From contig NZ_BJWF01000007.1 in NCBI RefSeq assembly GCF_007990225.1, forward strand, positions 21,739-85,738: DNA of 64,000 nt, in the 5' to 3' direction. Shown here piece by piece: positions 1 through 10,369 of the stretch; position 1 is the first letter of the stretch, and every line of letters starts with the position of its first letter. This DNA is from Enterococcus villorum. Lineage in GTDB: Bacteria > Bacillota > Bacilli > Lactobacillales > Enterococcaceae. A program made the position numbers and the translations under genes. Under the pieces are notes generated by a model. The model made no database searches. It saw only the letters and a list, made by a program, of their open reading frames with translations, and was not told the DNA's origin.

Positions 1-1847
1 AAATCGCTTTAGATGCTGATGGAAATTGGACAAAAGCAGCAGAAGGCTTTGTTCGCGGACAAGGCTTAACAACAAAGGATATCACGTTTAAAGAACTTAA
101 AGGCGTGGAATATGTGTACATTACAAAATATATTCAAGGAAGACCAGCAAAAGAAGTACTATCAGGACTAGCTGAAGTGATTAAGAGTTTGACTTTTCCA
201 GTAACGATGCATTGGGCGAATTTTGATTTTGAATACATTCGTCCTATTCATTGGATTGTTGCTTTACTAGATGATGAGGTGATTCCTTTTGAGATTCTAG
301 ACGTAAAAACAGGACGTAGTTCTCGCGGACATCGTTTCTTAGGAGAAGATATTATTTTTTCACATGCTGATGAGTATGAAGAAAAATTACAAGAACAATT
401 TGTGATCGCTGCGCCATTTAAAAGAAAAGAAATGATTGTTCAACAAGCAACGGAATTGGCAGAAAAAAATCATTGGACCATAGATCTAGATGAAAATCTA
501 TTGGAAGAAGTAAATAATCTAGTCGAATATCCAACGGTATTTGCAGGTAATTTTGAAGAAAAATATTTGTCTGTGCCAGAAGAAGTATTAGTGACTTCCA
601 TGAAAGAACATCAGCGTTATTTTGAAGTGAGAAATGACCAAGGATTATTGTTACCGCACTTCATTTCTGCACGTAATGGAGACCGTGTGAAGTTAGAAAA
701 TGTCATCCGAGGAAACCAAAAAGTGCTGACTGCACGACTTGAAGATGCTGAATTTTTCTATAATGAAGATAAAAAAATGACGATCGATACTTGTGTTGAA
801 AAATTAAAATCGGTAACTTTCCATGAAAAAATTGGGAGTATCTATGAAAAAATGCAACGTGTTCAAGTGATTGCTCGTATTATCGGAGAATCTGTAGGAT
901 TGACTTCAGAAGAACTAACTGATTTGCAACGTGCTGCTGAGATCTATAAATTTGATTTGGTTACGAATATGGTCGGTGAATTTCCAGAGCTTCAAGGAGT
1001 CATGGGGGAAAAATATGCTTTATTAAATGGCGAAACCCCAGCAGTAGCCACAGCTATCAGAGAACACTACATGCCAAATTCAAGTGAAGGAGAGTTGCCA
1101 AAAACAACGATTGGCGCCGTATTGGCAATTGCTGATAAATTAGATAGTATTTTTGCCTTCTTTACGGTTGGTATGATTCCAAGTGGTTCGAATGATCCAT
1201 ATGCTCTTCGCAGACAAGCGTATGGCATTGTTCGGATCATTGAGGCGAAGCAATGGGCCTTTCCATTAGCTATCTTACAAAAAGAAATTGATCAAGTCAT
1301 TAATGAAGACAAAGTACGCTTTGGTATTGAATTATCTGACGGTCAAAAAGAAGTCATTGACTTTATCAAAGGTCGGTTACGTCAATTATTAACGACAAAA
1401 CAAATCCGTCATGATGTTATTGAGGCAGTCTTGAATGCAAATCAAAAAGATTTAACAAAAGTTTTTGCAGCTGCTCAACTATTTAAAGAGCATTTAGAAG
1501 ACGAAACATTTAAACCGTCGATGGAAGCCTTGACTCGTGTAGTAAACTTAGCAAGAAAAGCCCAACAAGAAGTACAAACAGAAATTGATCCATCTTTATT
1601 TGAAAATGAAGCAGAAAAAGAGTTGTATCAAGCAACAAAAGAAGCACAAACACATTTTGAAAACCAAACACTACAAGAAAATTATGCTCAGCTGGTTGCT
1701 TTACGCCCATTGATTGAAGCTTATTTTGATCAAACAATGGTTATGGTCGAAAACCCAGCAGTACGTCATAACCGTTTGGCGCAATTAAGACAAATCGCAG
1801 AAATGGCTCTTTCATTAGCAAGTTTAGATCAAATTATCACGAAATAA
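1..1847 (+). CDS. glyS: Glycyl-tRNA synthetase beta subunit (5' end outside window)
   Basis: This is the 3' part of the beta chain of the tetrameric bacterial glycyl-tRNA synthetase, which charges tRNA-Gly in the cytoplasm. The frame is already open at base 3, reading into [13 protein letters not shown] and [10 protein letters not shown], a signature of GlyS, so the ATG at 105 is internal. The body has the HD-like core of the beta chain ([38 protein letters not shown]), and the C-terminal helical anticodon-binding region ends in [17 protein letters not shown]. The gene for the alpha chain (glyQ) would be expected just upstream of the window. A strong terminator follows. The family call is secure. 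Confidence 0.95.
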   Translation, partial: IALDADGNWTKAAEGFVRGQGLTTKDITFKELKGVEYVYITKYIQGRPAKEVLSGLAEVIKSLTFPVTMHWANFDFEYIRPIHWIVALLDDEVIPFEILDVKTGRSSRGHRFLGEDIIFSHADEYEEKLQEQFVIAAPFKRKEMIVQQATELAEKNHWTIDLDENLLEEVNNLVEYPTVFAGNFEEKYLSVPEEVLVTSMKEHQRYFEVRNDQGLLLPHFISARNGDRVKLENVIRGNQKVLTARLEDAEFFYNEDKKMTIDTCVEKLKSVTFHEKIGSIYEKMQRVQVIARIIGESVGLTSEELTDLQRAAEIYKFDLVTNMVGEFPELQGVMGEKYALLNGETPAVATAIREHYMPNSSEGELPKTTIGAVLAIADKLDSIFAFFTVGMIPSGSNDPYALRRQAYGIVRIIEAKQWAFPLAILQKEIDQVINEDKVRFGIELSDGQKEVIDFIKGRLRQLLTTKQIRHDVIEAVLNANQKDLTKVFAAAQLFKEHLEDETFKPSMEALTRVVNLARKAQQEVQTEIDPSLFENEAEKELYQATKEAQTHFENQTLQENYAQLVALRPLIEAYFDQTMVMVENPAVRHNRLAQLRQIAEMALSLASLDQIITK

Positions 1848-1913
1848 GAAATTATATACAACGTTTATCAGATGTTATCCTCCAAAAAGGTTGTTCACAG
1901 ATTAGCTAACTAG

Positions 1914-1970
1914 TTGGCTGGTATGGATTCGGTATTGTCCTGAATTCGTGCCAGTCAATTTTGTTTTTTT
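1914..1970 (+). terminator. Rho-independent terminator of glyS
   Basis: Bases 1914-1932 pair with 1939-1958 over about 19 positions, several of them G-U, around a six-base loop. The hairpin is followed by a T-rich tract at 1959-1970. It lies 67 bases after the glyS stop codon and separates glyS from the capsule locus. Confidence 0.8.
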
Positions 1971-3545
1971 ATCTATTGATAATTGTAATAATGTATATAC
2001 TTTACGCTTCTTTTTTGATAACGCAAACCAAGAAAAAATACGATGAGTATATGAAAAAAATATTTGAACTGCGTAGTTGAACAATCTATGAGTTTCATCG
2101 AATAATTTCAAGATTAAAAAATCTTTTGAAATATAAAAATATTTTTATATTGCACCGAATATTAGATCACCGATTCATGCTTTAACTAAGATAAAGCTTA
2201 ATTTTGTGAAAAAAGTATTTTTTGGTGATGAATAAGGAAGAAAATTTGAAAGAAATTTATTTATTTTTAATAAACTTATTTAAAGAAAAAGTTTATAATT
2301 GATTTGTAGAATGTTATAAAAAAACAATTATTGATGTATAATTAAAATTATTTCTTCGTTTTTTCAGATGAAAAAGAAGTTTTAACAATGAATTATTTTT
2401 AATCATATAGATAATCATTTTAAAATAGGTTTAACTATTAAAAAGTAATACATAGATAGTCTATATGTAAAACAAGAATTTTAGTTAATTATTTCATTAT
2501 TAGCTGGAAAATAAAATAACTTTTTTTATTAATTGGAGTTTATTTTATAATTCAATCTTTATTTAAAATTAAAATTTATGTATAATTGTTTTAGTAAGTT
2601 AAATATATGTGATTTTTTTAACTTTTTATAATGTTAACTATTTTTTAATCTTAATTTCATATTTATAGAATTGGCTTGTTAATGAATCAATGAACAAATG
2701 TAAGATGACAATAATTATTTTGTTTTGAATGTTAGAATCAAAGAATTTATTTTGAGAAATATCACTCCAATCATCTTCTGTTAATCATCAAATAAAAAGT
2801 AAGCTGAAGATAAAAAATGGTTTAGAAAGGTCGTTATTTATGAAAAGAAAGGCACCACTAATGAAAAAGTAATCAGATGTTCAATTAGTACTACCTTTAT
2901 TTTTTCGGTGAAAGACAATGATTGCGTTTTATTTTTAAGGATAAAAAATAATGGAAAAATTAGGTGACAGGAGAATAAAGTGGGGTGTATAACTTTTATT
3001 TAATTTCCATAAAAGTATTGAAAGGCAATGTTTTTAATAACATATGAATAAAAAAATAATTATATTGACAAAATTTTAGATATTTAAAAAATTAATGATA
3101 CTTCATTTTTTGTGAATAGAGTAAAATGAGCAAAAGAAAGAGCTAATTTTTCCTATGAAAAATATAAAGAACTGCTTTTTTACTAAAAAATAAAGCAAAC
3201 GTTTATTAAAATAGACATGTTTGTTCGAAAAACAAACACCAGTTACACTCGTAAATGGCATTGGAGAGTAAGTCAAACAAAAATATCAACATGAAATTAC
3301 TATAGATAATGACAAATTTATAAAAACAATCACTTCTATTCCCTCATAGTTATGTGCGCTTGAAGATAAAATAGTTAACGTCTTTATTTAAATGAGAATG
3401 ATCAATTGTTTTATCAAAAGTATTGAATCCCTTTACAAAGAGGAAATTTTGTTTAAATAGCATTTCTTAAGATCGCATTTATGAATAATTAGTAAAATTA
3501 GTACTAAAAAATTGAATAAAAAAAAGATGTAGGAAAGTGAGAAAA
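1971..3545. other. Long AT-rich intergenic region upstream of the capsule locus
   Basis: About 1.57 kb with stops in all frames and no coding signal that I can support. It is much more AT-rich than the flanking genes. It contains a perfect 22-base AT palindrome at 2130-2151, a small hairpin at 2110-2125 and a 7-base inverted repeat at 3219-3237. TTGACA at 3065-3070 has no good -10 at the right distance, so I do not call a promoter. The capsule operon promoter and any untranslated leader must lie here. Decayed DNA or an unrecognised RNA is possible. Confidence 0.6.
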
Positions 3546-4325
3546 ATGGAAGAGACAATTAGTCTAAAAGAAACGATCAAGATACTTCGTAAACACGTAA
3601 TGACCATTATTATTTCAGTATTAGCTGGATTAGCTGTAGCAAGCCTCGCCACATTCTTTATTATCTCCCCTAAATTTAGCTCGCAGGCTCAACTAATCGT
3701 CACATTGCCTCAATCAGATACCACCAATGCGAATGATGTGAATACAAATTTGCAAATGATCAATACCTATAAGGATATGATTGTTAGTGACTTGGTTTTA
3801 AATGAAGTGAAAGATCGTTTGGAAACACAAGATAAAGTAACGATGTCAGCAGAAGCAATTAAAAAAGCTATTTCAGTCAATCAATCTCAAAATTCACAAA
3901 TGTTTTCGATTCAAGCAATCAGTCCTGACCCAGATGTTGCCCAGCAAGTGGCTAATACAACCGCTAATGTCTTTCAAATAAAAGCCAAGGATGTCATGAA
4001 TGTAGACAAAATCTCGATTATTTCAGATGCGGTCGCTGATGGAACGCCTGTTTCCCCAAATAATAAATTAAATATAGCTATTGGACTTGCTTTAGGATTA
4101 ATCATCGGTGTAGGGATTGCTTTCTTACGAGAAGTCTTTGATCGAACCGTCAAAGATGAAAGCTACCTATCAGAGGTTTTAGGTTTTCCTATTTTAGGGA
4201 CAGTGCCCGAAATGACCATGAAAGATTTAAATACTATTCATCCTAAAAAAAATACTACTGTCACACAAGTAAAAAAAATGAATGATCAAGCACGAGCTTC
4301 TCGAAGAAAACGTTCAAAAGTGTAG
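3546..4325 (+). CDS. capA: Capsular polysaccharide co-polymerase (Wzz/CapA family)
   Basis: This membrane protein sets capsule chain length and activates the partner tyrosine kinase. It has 259 residues. A first membrane helix lies near residues 18-42, a second near 172-195, with an extracytoplasmic Wzz-type domain between them. The proline-containing stretch PVSPNNKLN before the second helix is typical of the family. I start at ATG 3546 because AGGAAAG (3531-3537) sits 8 bases upstream; a GTG at 3537 overlaps that site. It is the first gene of the capsule operon, and capB follows after 10 bases. No LytR-type gene precedes it, as in S. aureus cap loci and unlike streptococcal ones. Confidence 0.88.
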   Translation: MEETISLKETIKILRKHVMTIIISVLAGLAVASLATFFIISPKFSSQAQLIVTLPQSDTTNANDVNTNLQMINTYKDMIVSDLVLNEVKDRLETQDKVTMSAEAIKKAISVNQSQNSQMFSIQAISPDPDVAQQVANTTANVFQIKAKDVMNVDKISIISDAVADGTPVSPNNKLNIAIGLALGLIIGVGIAFLREVFDRTVKDESYLSEVLGFPILGTVPEMTMKDLNTIHPKKNTTVTQVKKMNDQARASRRKRSKV

Positions 4326-4335
4326 GAGGAGAAAA

Positions 4336-5034
4336 ATGAGACGTATCAAAAAACAAATGGAATCGCAAATAGAAACAGTTGATTTGATTACTTTGACGAA
4401 TCCTTCTTCTGCAATTTCAGAACAATATCGAACGATTCGTACAAATATCCAATTTGTTGCCACAGAGAGGAAGACAGTGAAAACGCTTGTGGTAACCTCT
4501 TCTGGTCCAGCCGAAGGGAAGTCGACTACTGCAGCTAATTTAGCAGTGGTATTTGCCCAAGCAGGAAAAGAAGTATTATTGGTGGATGCTGATATGCGAA
4601 AACCAGTATTAGCTAAGACTTTTCAAATAAATAATAGTTATGGTTTAAGTAATATTTTAAGTTTTTCTGGAAATATGGAAGATGGGATTCAAAAAACAAC
4701 GATGGAATACTTATCTATTCTACCAAGCGGTCCCACCCCACCTAATCCTTCAGAATTATTAAGTTCATCAAGAATGGATGAACTGATGAAAGAATTAAAC
4801 CAGCTTTATGAAATTGTGATTTTTGATATGCCACCTGTCGTCGCTGTGACTGATGCCCAGATATTATCGGCAAAAGCAGATGGGACACTTTTAGTAGTAC
4901 GTGAAGGAATTTCTAAAAAAGAATCGCTTCTTAAAGCTAAAGGGTTATTAGAAATGTCGCAAGCCAAAGTACTTGGTGTCGTTTATAACGGAATGCAACA
5001 AAACAAAGAGACGAATTATTATTACAGTAGTTAA
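4336..5034 (+). CDS. capB: Capsule tyrosine-protein kinase (CapB/CpsD, BY-kinase)
   Basis: Bacterial tyrosine autokinase that works with CapA at the membrane to control capsule assembly. Of 232 residues, the Walker A site is SSGPAEGKST (about 55-64), Walker A' is LLVDADMRKP (about 81-90) and Walker B is VIFDMPP (about 161-167). The C-terminus ends in a short tyrosine cluster, NYYYSS, the expected autophosphorylation tail, with only three tyrosines. Start ATG 4336 is chosen for the GGAGGA site at 4325-4330; the open frame extends upstream but overlaps capA. Downstream capC encodes the matching phosphatase. Confidence 0.92.
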   Translation: MRRIKKQMESQIETVDLITLTNPSSAISEQYRTIRTNIQFVATERKTVKTLVVTSSGPAEGKSTTAANLAVVFAQAGKEVLLVDADMRKPVLAKTFQINNSYGLSNILSFSGNMEDGIQKTTMEYLSILPSGPTPPNPSELLSSSRMDELMKELNQLYEIVIFDMPPVVAVTDAQILSAKADGTLLVVREGISKKESLLKAKGLLEMSQAKVLGVVYNGMQQNKETNYYYSS

Positions 5035-5051
5035 ATAGGAGGGGTGACGAA

Positions 5052-5816
5052 ATGATTGATCTGCACTGCCATATTTTACCTGGAATTGATGATGGGGCAC
5101 AAAATCTTGAAGAAAGTATTGAAATGGCTGAACACGCCATCAAGCAAGGGATTACTCATATTTTGTGTACCCCACATCATAATAACGGAAGATATTATAA
5201 CCAAAAGTCAAAAGTGATAACTTCGGTCGTCTCTTTACAAAAAGAATTGACAAAAAGAAATTTGCCATTGGTATTATTTGAAGGTCAAGAAATACGTATA
5301 ACTGGCGATTTGATAGATGAAATTCAACGAGATGAAATTCTTTTTACAGATCGCCAAAGGAAATACTTACTGATTGAATTTCCCACATTAGAAGTTCCAC
5401 TATATTCAAAAAAACTTTTTTTTGAATTGTTGAAACGAGGAAAGACACCAGTGATTGTGCATCCAGAACGTCATGCCTATTTTAGAAAAGATCCTAATCA
5501 ATTAATACCTTTTCTTGAAATGGGTTGCTTGGCACAACTCACAGCGCCAAGTTATATTGGGCGATTCGGCAAAGAGATTCAAAAAACAGCAAAGAAAATG
5601 GTCGAACATCATCTTGTGCAAATGGTTGCTTCCGATGCCCATTCGGTTACTAATCGTCCCTTTTATTTAAAAGAATGTTATGAAGAGCTAACCAAAGATT
5701 TTGGGAATGATAGGGTAAACCTGTTGAAACAGGTAGCCAAAGATTTGATTGATGGCAAAGAGTTCAGTTACCCACTTTATCAAAAAATTAAAAAGAAGAA
5801 ATTAGGGTTATTTTAG
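5052..5816 (+). CDS. capC: Tyrosine-protein phosphatase of the PHP family (CapC/CpsB)
   Basis: Metal-dependent phosphatase that removes phosphate from the CapB tyrosine tail. It has 254 residues with PHP motifs in order: DLHCHILPGIDDG (3-15), TPHHN (40-44), the metal-ligand region VHPERH (136-141) and ASDAHS (193-198). It starts 17 bases after capB with an AGGAGGGG site. The three genes capA-capB-capC form the standard export-control module, in the S. aureus order. The stop codon is followed at once by the ribosome site of capD. Confidence 0.93.
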   Translation: MIDLHCHILPGIDDGAQNLEESIEMAEHAIKQGITHILCTPHHNNGRYYNQKSKVITSVVSLQKELTKRNLPLVLFEGQEIRITGDLIDEIQRDEILFTDRQRKYLLIEFPTLEVPLYSKKLFFELLKRGKTPVIVHPERHAYFRKDPNQLIPFLEMGCLAQLTAPSYIGRFGKEIQKTAKKMVEHHLVQMVASDAHSVTNRPFYLKECYEELTKDFGNDRVNLLKQVAKDLIDGKEFSYPLYQKIKKKKLGLF

Positions 5817-5827
5817 GAGGAAGAAAA

Positions 5828-7644
5828 GTGTTTGTACGAACAAGGAGAAGTAAAATCATCACTTTGATCTTTGTGGACAGTTTACTTTTGATTACTTCCA
5901 ATATTGTAGCAGTTATATTTATGATACCATTTGTTACTATATCAATGGATTTTAGATTTATCTCTGTTGGTTTATCGATCTGCTTTTATTTATTCTATGG
6001 TAGTTTATTCAAAGTATTTACTCGAATCAATCGTTATACAAATTTAAAAGAAATGATTGCAATTTTTAGTTCACTGTCTGCGAGTGCAAGTTCAAGTATC
6101 CTGTTTTTATATTTCATGGATAAAAAATATAGTTTGCGTTTTGTTACATTTACTTATCTTCTTTCAGTATTATTGATTGTTGGTAGTCGCTTAATTTGGC
6201 GGATCTACATCGAAAAGAAGAATAGAGGATATTTGTCTTTAGAATCTGCTAAAAATACGTTAATTGTTGGGGCTGGAGAAGGGGGACGGGTTTTGTATAA
6301 TAGTTTTTCTGGTTCAAAAACCGCTCAAGCTATCCATGTCGTAGGGTTTGTGGATGATGATCCTAATAAACAAAATACATATTTTTCAGGAAAAAAAGTC
6401 TTAGGTACAATAAAAGATTTACCAGAATTAATTAAAATTTACAATATACAAATAGTGACGATTGCTATCCCATCCTTACCACGGAAAAAGCTAAGAAAAA
6501 TCTTTGAAATAGTTGAATCTTCACCTGTCAAAGTCAATACAATGCCTTCCATAGAAGAAATCGCTTCTGGCAAAGTTAGTGTGTCAAAACTAAAAACGAT
6601 TGACGTTGTCGATTTGCTGGGAAGAGATGAGGTGGAATTGGAAATTGAATCCATCAAAGACCAGATCACAAATAAAGTGATCCTAGTAACCGGTGCTGGT
6701 GGATCAATAGGTTCAGAAATTTGTCGACAACTTATGCCTTTTGATCCAGCAACATTATTGCTTTTGGGACATGGAGAAAATTCCATTTATTTAATTGATC
6801 GTGAATTACGTGGTTATGAGAAACAAAAACAAACAAAAATCATACCAATTATTGCTGATATAAAAGACCAAAAGAAAATCAAAGAAATCATGAAGCAATA
6901 CCAGCCTGATATCGTTTATCATGCCGCTGCTCACAAGCACGTCCCTTTAATGGAAAGCAATCCTAAAGAAGCAGTCAAAAATAATATTTTTGGTACGAAA
7001 AATGTAGCAGAGGCAGCGAAAAAAGCAAAAGTGAAAAATTTTGTCATGATTTCAACAGATAAAGCAAATAACCCCCCTAATGTTATGGGTGCAACAAAAA
7101 GAATCGCTGAAATGATCGTCACTAATTTGAATGAAGAAGATGGCACCAAATTTTCAGCGGTAAGATTTGGGAATGTTCTCGGCTCTAGAGGTAGCGTTAT
7201 CCCAGTATTTCGAGAACAAATTGATCGTGGTGGACCGATTACTGTCACTGACTTTCGAATGACACGTTATTTCATGACGATTCCAGAAGCAAGCCGCTTA
7301 GTCATCCAAGCAGGTGCTTTAGCCAATGGTGGTGAAATTTTTATTCTAGATATGAGCCAGCCGGTTAAAGTCGTTGATCTTGCCAAAAATATGATCCGAT
7401 TAAGGGGTACAGCGAGGATGAAATTGAAATTATCGAAACAGGTATTCGTCCAGGAGAAAAATTATATGAGGAATTACTGTTAGACAAGGAAAGAAATGAT
7501 GAAGCAGTATATGAAAAGATCTTTGTCGGTAATATCAAAGGCTACCCGATGCAAACAGTGATGGAATTTATTAGTAATCTAACACAAGAAGATGATCAGC
7601 TAGCTAAAGAAATCGTCGCTTTTGCAAATGCTTCAAATAAGTAG
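5828..7644 (+). pseudogene. capD: Membrane UDP-GlcNAc 4,6-dehydratase CapD, frameshifted near the C-terminus
   Basis: CapD-type enzymes turn UDP-GlcNAc into the 4-keto-6-deoxy sugar used for D-FucNAc. The N-terminus has about four membrane helices, then a first nucleotide-binding fold (GAGEGGR, about 149) and the catalytic short-chain dehydrogenase fold (VTGAGGSIGSEI, about 289). The catalytic STDKA and NVMGATK motifs are present. The GTG start 5828 has AGGAGG upstream. The frame runs off after MIRL and stops at 7483. Shifting frame at 7403-7407 (a run of four G) restores the family tail, including GIRPGEKLYEELL, and an open frame to TAG 7644. One base appears lost. The repaired length is about 605 residues against about 607 in S. 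aureus CapD. It may be a read error. Confidence 0.85.
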
Positions 7645-7654
7645 GAGGAGTAAA

Positions 7655-8269
7655 TTGTATAAAGACAATTTAAAAAGAGGTATTGGTTTTTTACTATCTT
7701 TAGTTGGGATTATCGGATTATCTCCCGTATTTTTGATTTTATGTATCCTCATTAAATTAGATTCAAAAGGTCCGATTATCTTTAAACAAAAGCGCATAGG
7801 AAAAAACAAATCATATTTTTACATTTACAAATTTCGAACAATGAAAGTGGATACACCACAAGAAATACCCACCCACCTATTGTTGAATCCAGATATTTAT
7901 ATTACTAGAGTAGGAAGATTTCTTAGAAAAACAAGTTTAGATGAGTTACCACAACTATTTAATATTTTAAAAGGAGAAATGGCTATTATTGGACCACGTC
8001 CAGCATTATGGAATCAATATGACTTGATTGAAGAGCGTGAAAAATACCAAGCAAATAATATTCGCCCAGGTTTGACTGGGTTGGCTCAAATTAGTGGCCG
8101 AGACGAGTTAGAGATTCATCAAAAAGCAAAATTAGATGGTTACTACACAGCGAATATGACTCTTTGGGTGGATTTGAAATGTTTTTTTGGAACAATTATT
8201 TCAGTTTTCAAAAGACACGGTGTAATAGAAGGAGGCACTGGCTATAGAAAGAAGGAGGAGGTTGAATGA
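7655..8269 (+). CDS. capM: Initiating sugar-phosphate transferase (CapM/PglC type)
   Basis: Transfers the first sugar phosphate to undecaprenyl phosphate, starting the repeat unit. It is a short 204-residue member of the bacterial sugar transferase family with one N-terminal membrane segment (about 9-32). It has FRTM, the KTSLDELPQ motif with the catalytic acidic pair, GPRP and the final RPGLTG motif. The start is TTG 7655, six bases after the GGAGG core of GGAGGAG at 7644-7650; the frame upstream overlaps the end of capD. By analogy with S. aureus CapM and its CapD/CapN neighbours, the sugar is probably D-FucNAc-phosphate. That specificity is inference. Confidence 0.88.
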   Translation: MYKDNLKRGIGFLLSLVGIIGLSPVFLILCILIKLDSKGPIIFKQKRIGKNKSYFYIYKFRTMKVDTPQEIPTHLLLNPDIYITRVGRFLRKTSLDELPQLFNILKGEMAIIGPRPALWNQYDLIEEREKYQANNIRPGLTGLAQISGRDELEIHQKAKLDGYYTANMTLWVDLKCFFGTIISVFKRHGVIEGGTGYRKKEEVE

Positions 8270-9159
8270 AAAAAATTTTGATAACTGGCAAAAACAGCTA
8301 TATTGGCACATCCTTCCAAAAATGGATGGCACCATTTCAAGAGGATTATCAGATTGAGTGCTTAAGTGTAAGAGGCGATGAATGGCGACATCATGATTTT
8401 TCAGAGTATGATACGGTTTTTCATGTAGCAGGTATTGCACATGCTGATGTGTCAAAAGTCAGTGAAGAAACAAAACAGCTTTATTATACTGTGAATCGTG
8501 ATCTTGCGATTGAGACTGCTAAAAAGTACAAAAATGATTTATCTGGAAAAAGTGGACAATTTATTTATATGAGCTCAATCATTATTTACGGTGAAGAGAC
8601 CAATATTAATAAAAAATGTGTGATCACACCTGATACAAAACCTAATCCTTCTAATTTCTATGGTGATAGCAAATTACAAGCAGAACAGGGTCTTATGCCA
8701 CTGGATGAAAGTCAATTTAAAATAGTCATTCTTAGACCACCGATGATTTATGGTCCTGGAAGCAAAGGGAATTTTCCTGAATTAATTAAATTAGCTAAGC
8801 ATCTACCATTTTTTCCGGAGATTAATAATCAACGGTCTATGTTGTTTATCGATAATTTGTGTATCCAAATAAAAACAATTATTGATGGAAAACGCAGAGG
8901 TGTGTTTTTCCCGCAGAATAATGAATATGTCAAAACGAGCGATATGGTACAAATAATAGCAAAATACCAAAAAAAGAAAATAATCTGTCTACCCTATTTT
9001 AATTATTGTGTAAAATTATTAGGTTATCTTCCAGGTAAAATGGGACGACTGACGAATAAAGCTTTTGGTAATTTAGTTTATGCTCCTATTGAAAGGAAAG
9101 ACAAATTTGTTTGTTTCGACGAAACGATAAAAAAGAGTATAGGATATAAAAATGCATAA
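8266..9159 (+). CDS. capN: NAD-dependent sugar epimerase/reductase (CapN-like)
   Basis: Extended short-chain dehydrogenase of 297 residues. The nucleotide-binding loop is GKNSYIG (8-14), and the catalytic tyrosine and lysine are in YGDSK near residue 130. In S. aureus the equivalent protein CapN (about 295 residues) reduces the CapD product to UDP-D-FucNAc. The position directly after capM, with a 4-base ATGA overlap, supports that role. Family assignment is firm; the exact reaction rests on gene context. Confidence 0.8.
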   Translation: MKKILITGKNSYIGTSFQKWMAPFQEDYQIECLSVRGDEWRHHDFSEYDTVFHVAGIAHADVSKVSEETKQLYYTVNRDLAIETAKKYKNDLSGKSGQFIYMSSIIIYGEETNINKKCVITPDTKPNPSNFYGDSKLQAEQGLMPLDESQFKIVILRPPMIYGPGSKGNFPELIKLAKHLPFFPEINNQRSMLFIDNLCIQIKTIIDGKRRGVFFPQNNEYVKTSDMVQIIAKYQKKKIICLPYFNYCVKLLGYLPGKMGRLTNKAFGNLVYAPIERKDKFVCFDETIKKSIGYKNA

Positions 9160-10357
9160 AAAGAAAATTTTAGTTGTTTCTCAATATTTTTATCCCGAGC
9201 AATTTAGAATAAATGATATTTGTCGAACATGGGTCAAAAAAGGATATGAAGTGACAGTCCTTACAGGAATTCCTAATTATCCACAAGGTGATTTCTATGA
9301 AGGTTATGGTTATCAAAAGAACAAAAGAGAAATTTATGAAGGAGTGACGATAAAAAGAATTCCAATTGTTCCAAGAAAAAAGAATAGTATAATGATGGGA
9401 TTAAACTATCTTTCTTTTGTCATTTCTGGGGAGCTGTGGAAAATATTGAATAGACAGAATTTCGATTTAGTGTTTATTTATGAAGTGTCCCCCATGACAC
9501 AAGCCCTTCCAGCTGTAAGAATAGCGAAAAAACTAAATATCCCTTGTTATATTTATGTGATGGATTTATGGCCTGAAAATTTTGAAATTATTACTGGGAT
9601 AACCCATCCTCTAGTGATAGAACCATTAAATAAAATGGTCGATTATATTTACAAAAATTGTACAAAAATCTTTACTGCTTCACGTAGTTTTAAAAAAAAT
9701 ATAGAAAACAGAGGAATTGATTCTCAAAAGATATATTTTTGGCCACAATATGCAGAAGAATTTTATCAGATTTCTGAGGTAAAGAGTTCAGTGTTGATAA
9801 ATGACAAAAAAGTAAATATTACATTTGCTGGAAATATCGGTATCGCTCAAGGGCTAGATATCCTGCCAGAAGTTGGGAAAAAAATAAAGGAAAAACAATT
9901 GAATGTCAGATTCAATTTTGTAGGTGACGGTAGATATAAACAAGATTTAATAAAAGAAATTGAACGTAATGAATTACAAGAATGGTTTCATTTTGTTGAG
10001 GCTGTTCCTGCAACAGAAATTCCTGAAATACTTGCAAGCAGTGATTTTTCTTTTGTTAGTTTGCAAAAAAATGACATATTTTCCATGACTATTCCCGCAA
10101 AATTGCAATCAAGTATGGCTTGCGGTAAACCCATTTTATTATCTGCAAGTGGAGAAGTAGCAGAGATTGTAAAAAAGGCAAATTGTGGTTTTGTAGGAGA
10201 AGCAGGAGACAGCACCGCTTTATTTAATAATTTAATAAAAATCAGTCATTTATCTTCGCAAGAAATTACTAAGTTAGGTATAAATGCTAGAAAATATTTT
10301 GAAGAAGAGTACGAAAAAGAAAAATTATTATCCATAATGGATGGACATTTAATGTGA
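9152..10357 (+). CDS. capL: GT4 glycosyltransferase (CapL/WbuB-like)
   Basis: Cytoplasmic retaining glycosyltransferase of 401 residues in the WbuB-like GT4 group. The N-terminal half begins VVSQYFYPEQFRIND, and the C-terminal donor-binding half has GNIGIAQGLDILPEVG and the late EVAEIVKKANCGF region. The length equals that of S. aureus CapL, which adds L-FucNAc to lipid-linked D-FucNAc. It overlaps capN by 8 bases and precedes capE. The role as an L-FucNAc transferase is inferred from this order. Confidence 0.82.
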   Translation: MHKKKILVVSQYFYPEQFRINDICRTWVKKGYEVTVLTGIPNYPQGDFYEGYGYQKNKREIYEGVTIKRIPIVPRKKNSIMMGLNYLSFVISGELWKILNRQNFDLVFIYEVSPMTQALPAVRIAKKLNIPCYIYVMDLWPENFEIITGITHPLVIEPLNKMVDYIYKNCTKIFTASRSFKKNIENRGIDSQKIYFWPQYAEEFYQISEVKSSVLINDKKVNITFAGNIGIAQGLDILPEVGKKIKEKQLNVRFNFVGDGRYKQDLIKEIERNELQEWFHFVEAVPATEIPEILASSDFSFVSLQKNDIFSMTIPAKLQSSMACGKPILLSASGEVAEIVKKANCGFVGEAGDSTALFNNLIKISHLSSQEITKLGINARKYFEEEYEKEKLLSIMDGHLM

Positions 10358-10369
10358 GGAGAACAGTTT

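Noticed and set aside
1902..2111. 69-residue open frame on the minus strand after glyS
   Set aside because: It lies across the glyS terminator hairpin, has no ribosome site and codes for a low-complexity, AT-driven sequence.
2130..2151. 22-base perfect AT palindrome as a protein operator or origin element
   Set aside because: In DNA this AT-rich such palindromes arise easily; no iterated boxes or dnaA context were seen. Kept only as a note in the gap description.
3065..3070. TTGACA as the capsule operon promoter
   Set aside because: No acceptable -10 hexamer lies 16-18 bases downstream.
3537..3545. GTG 3537 as the start of capA
   Set aside because: It overlaps the only ribosome site, AGGAAAG; ATG 3546 is correctly spaced.
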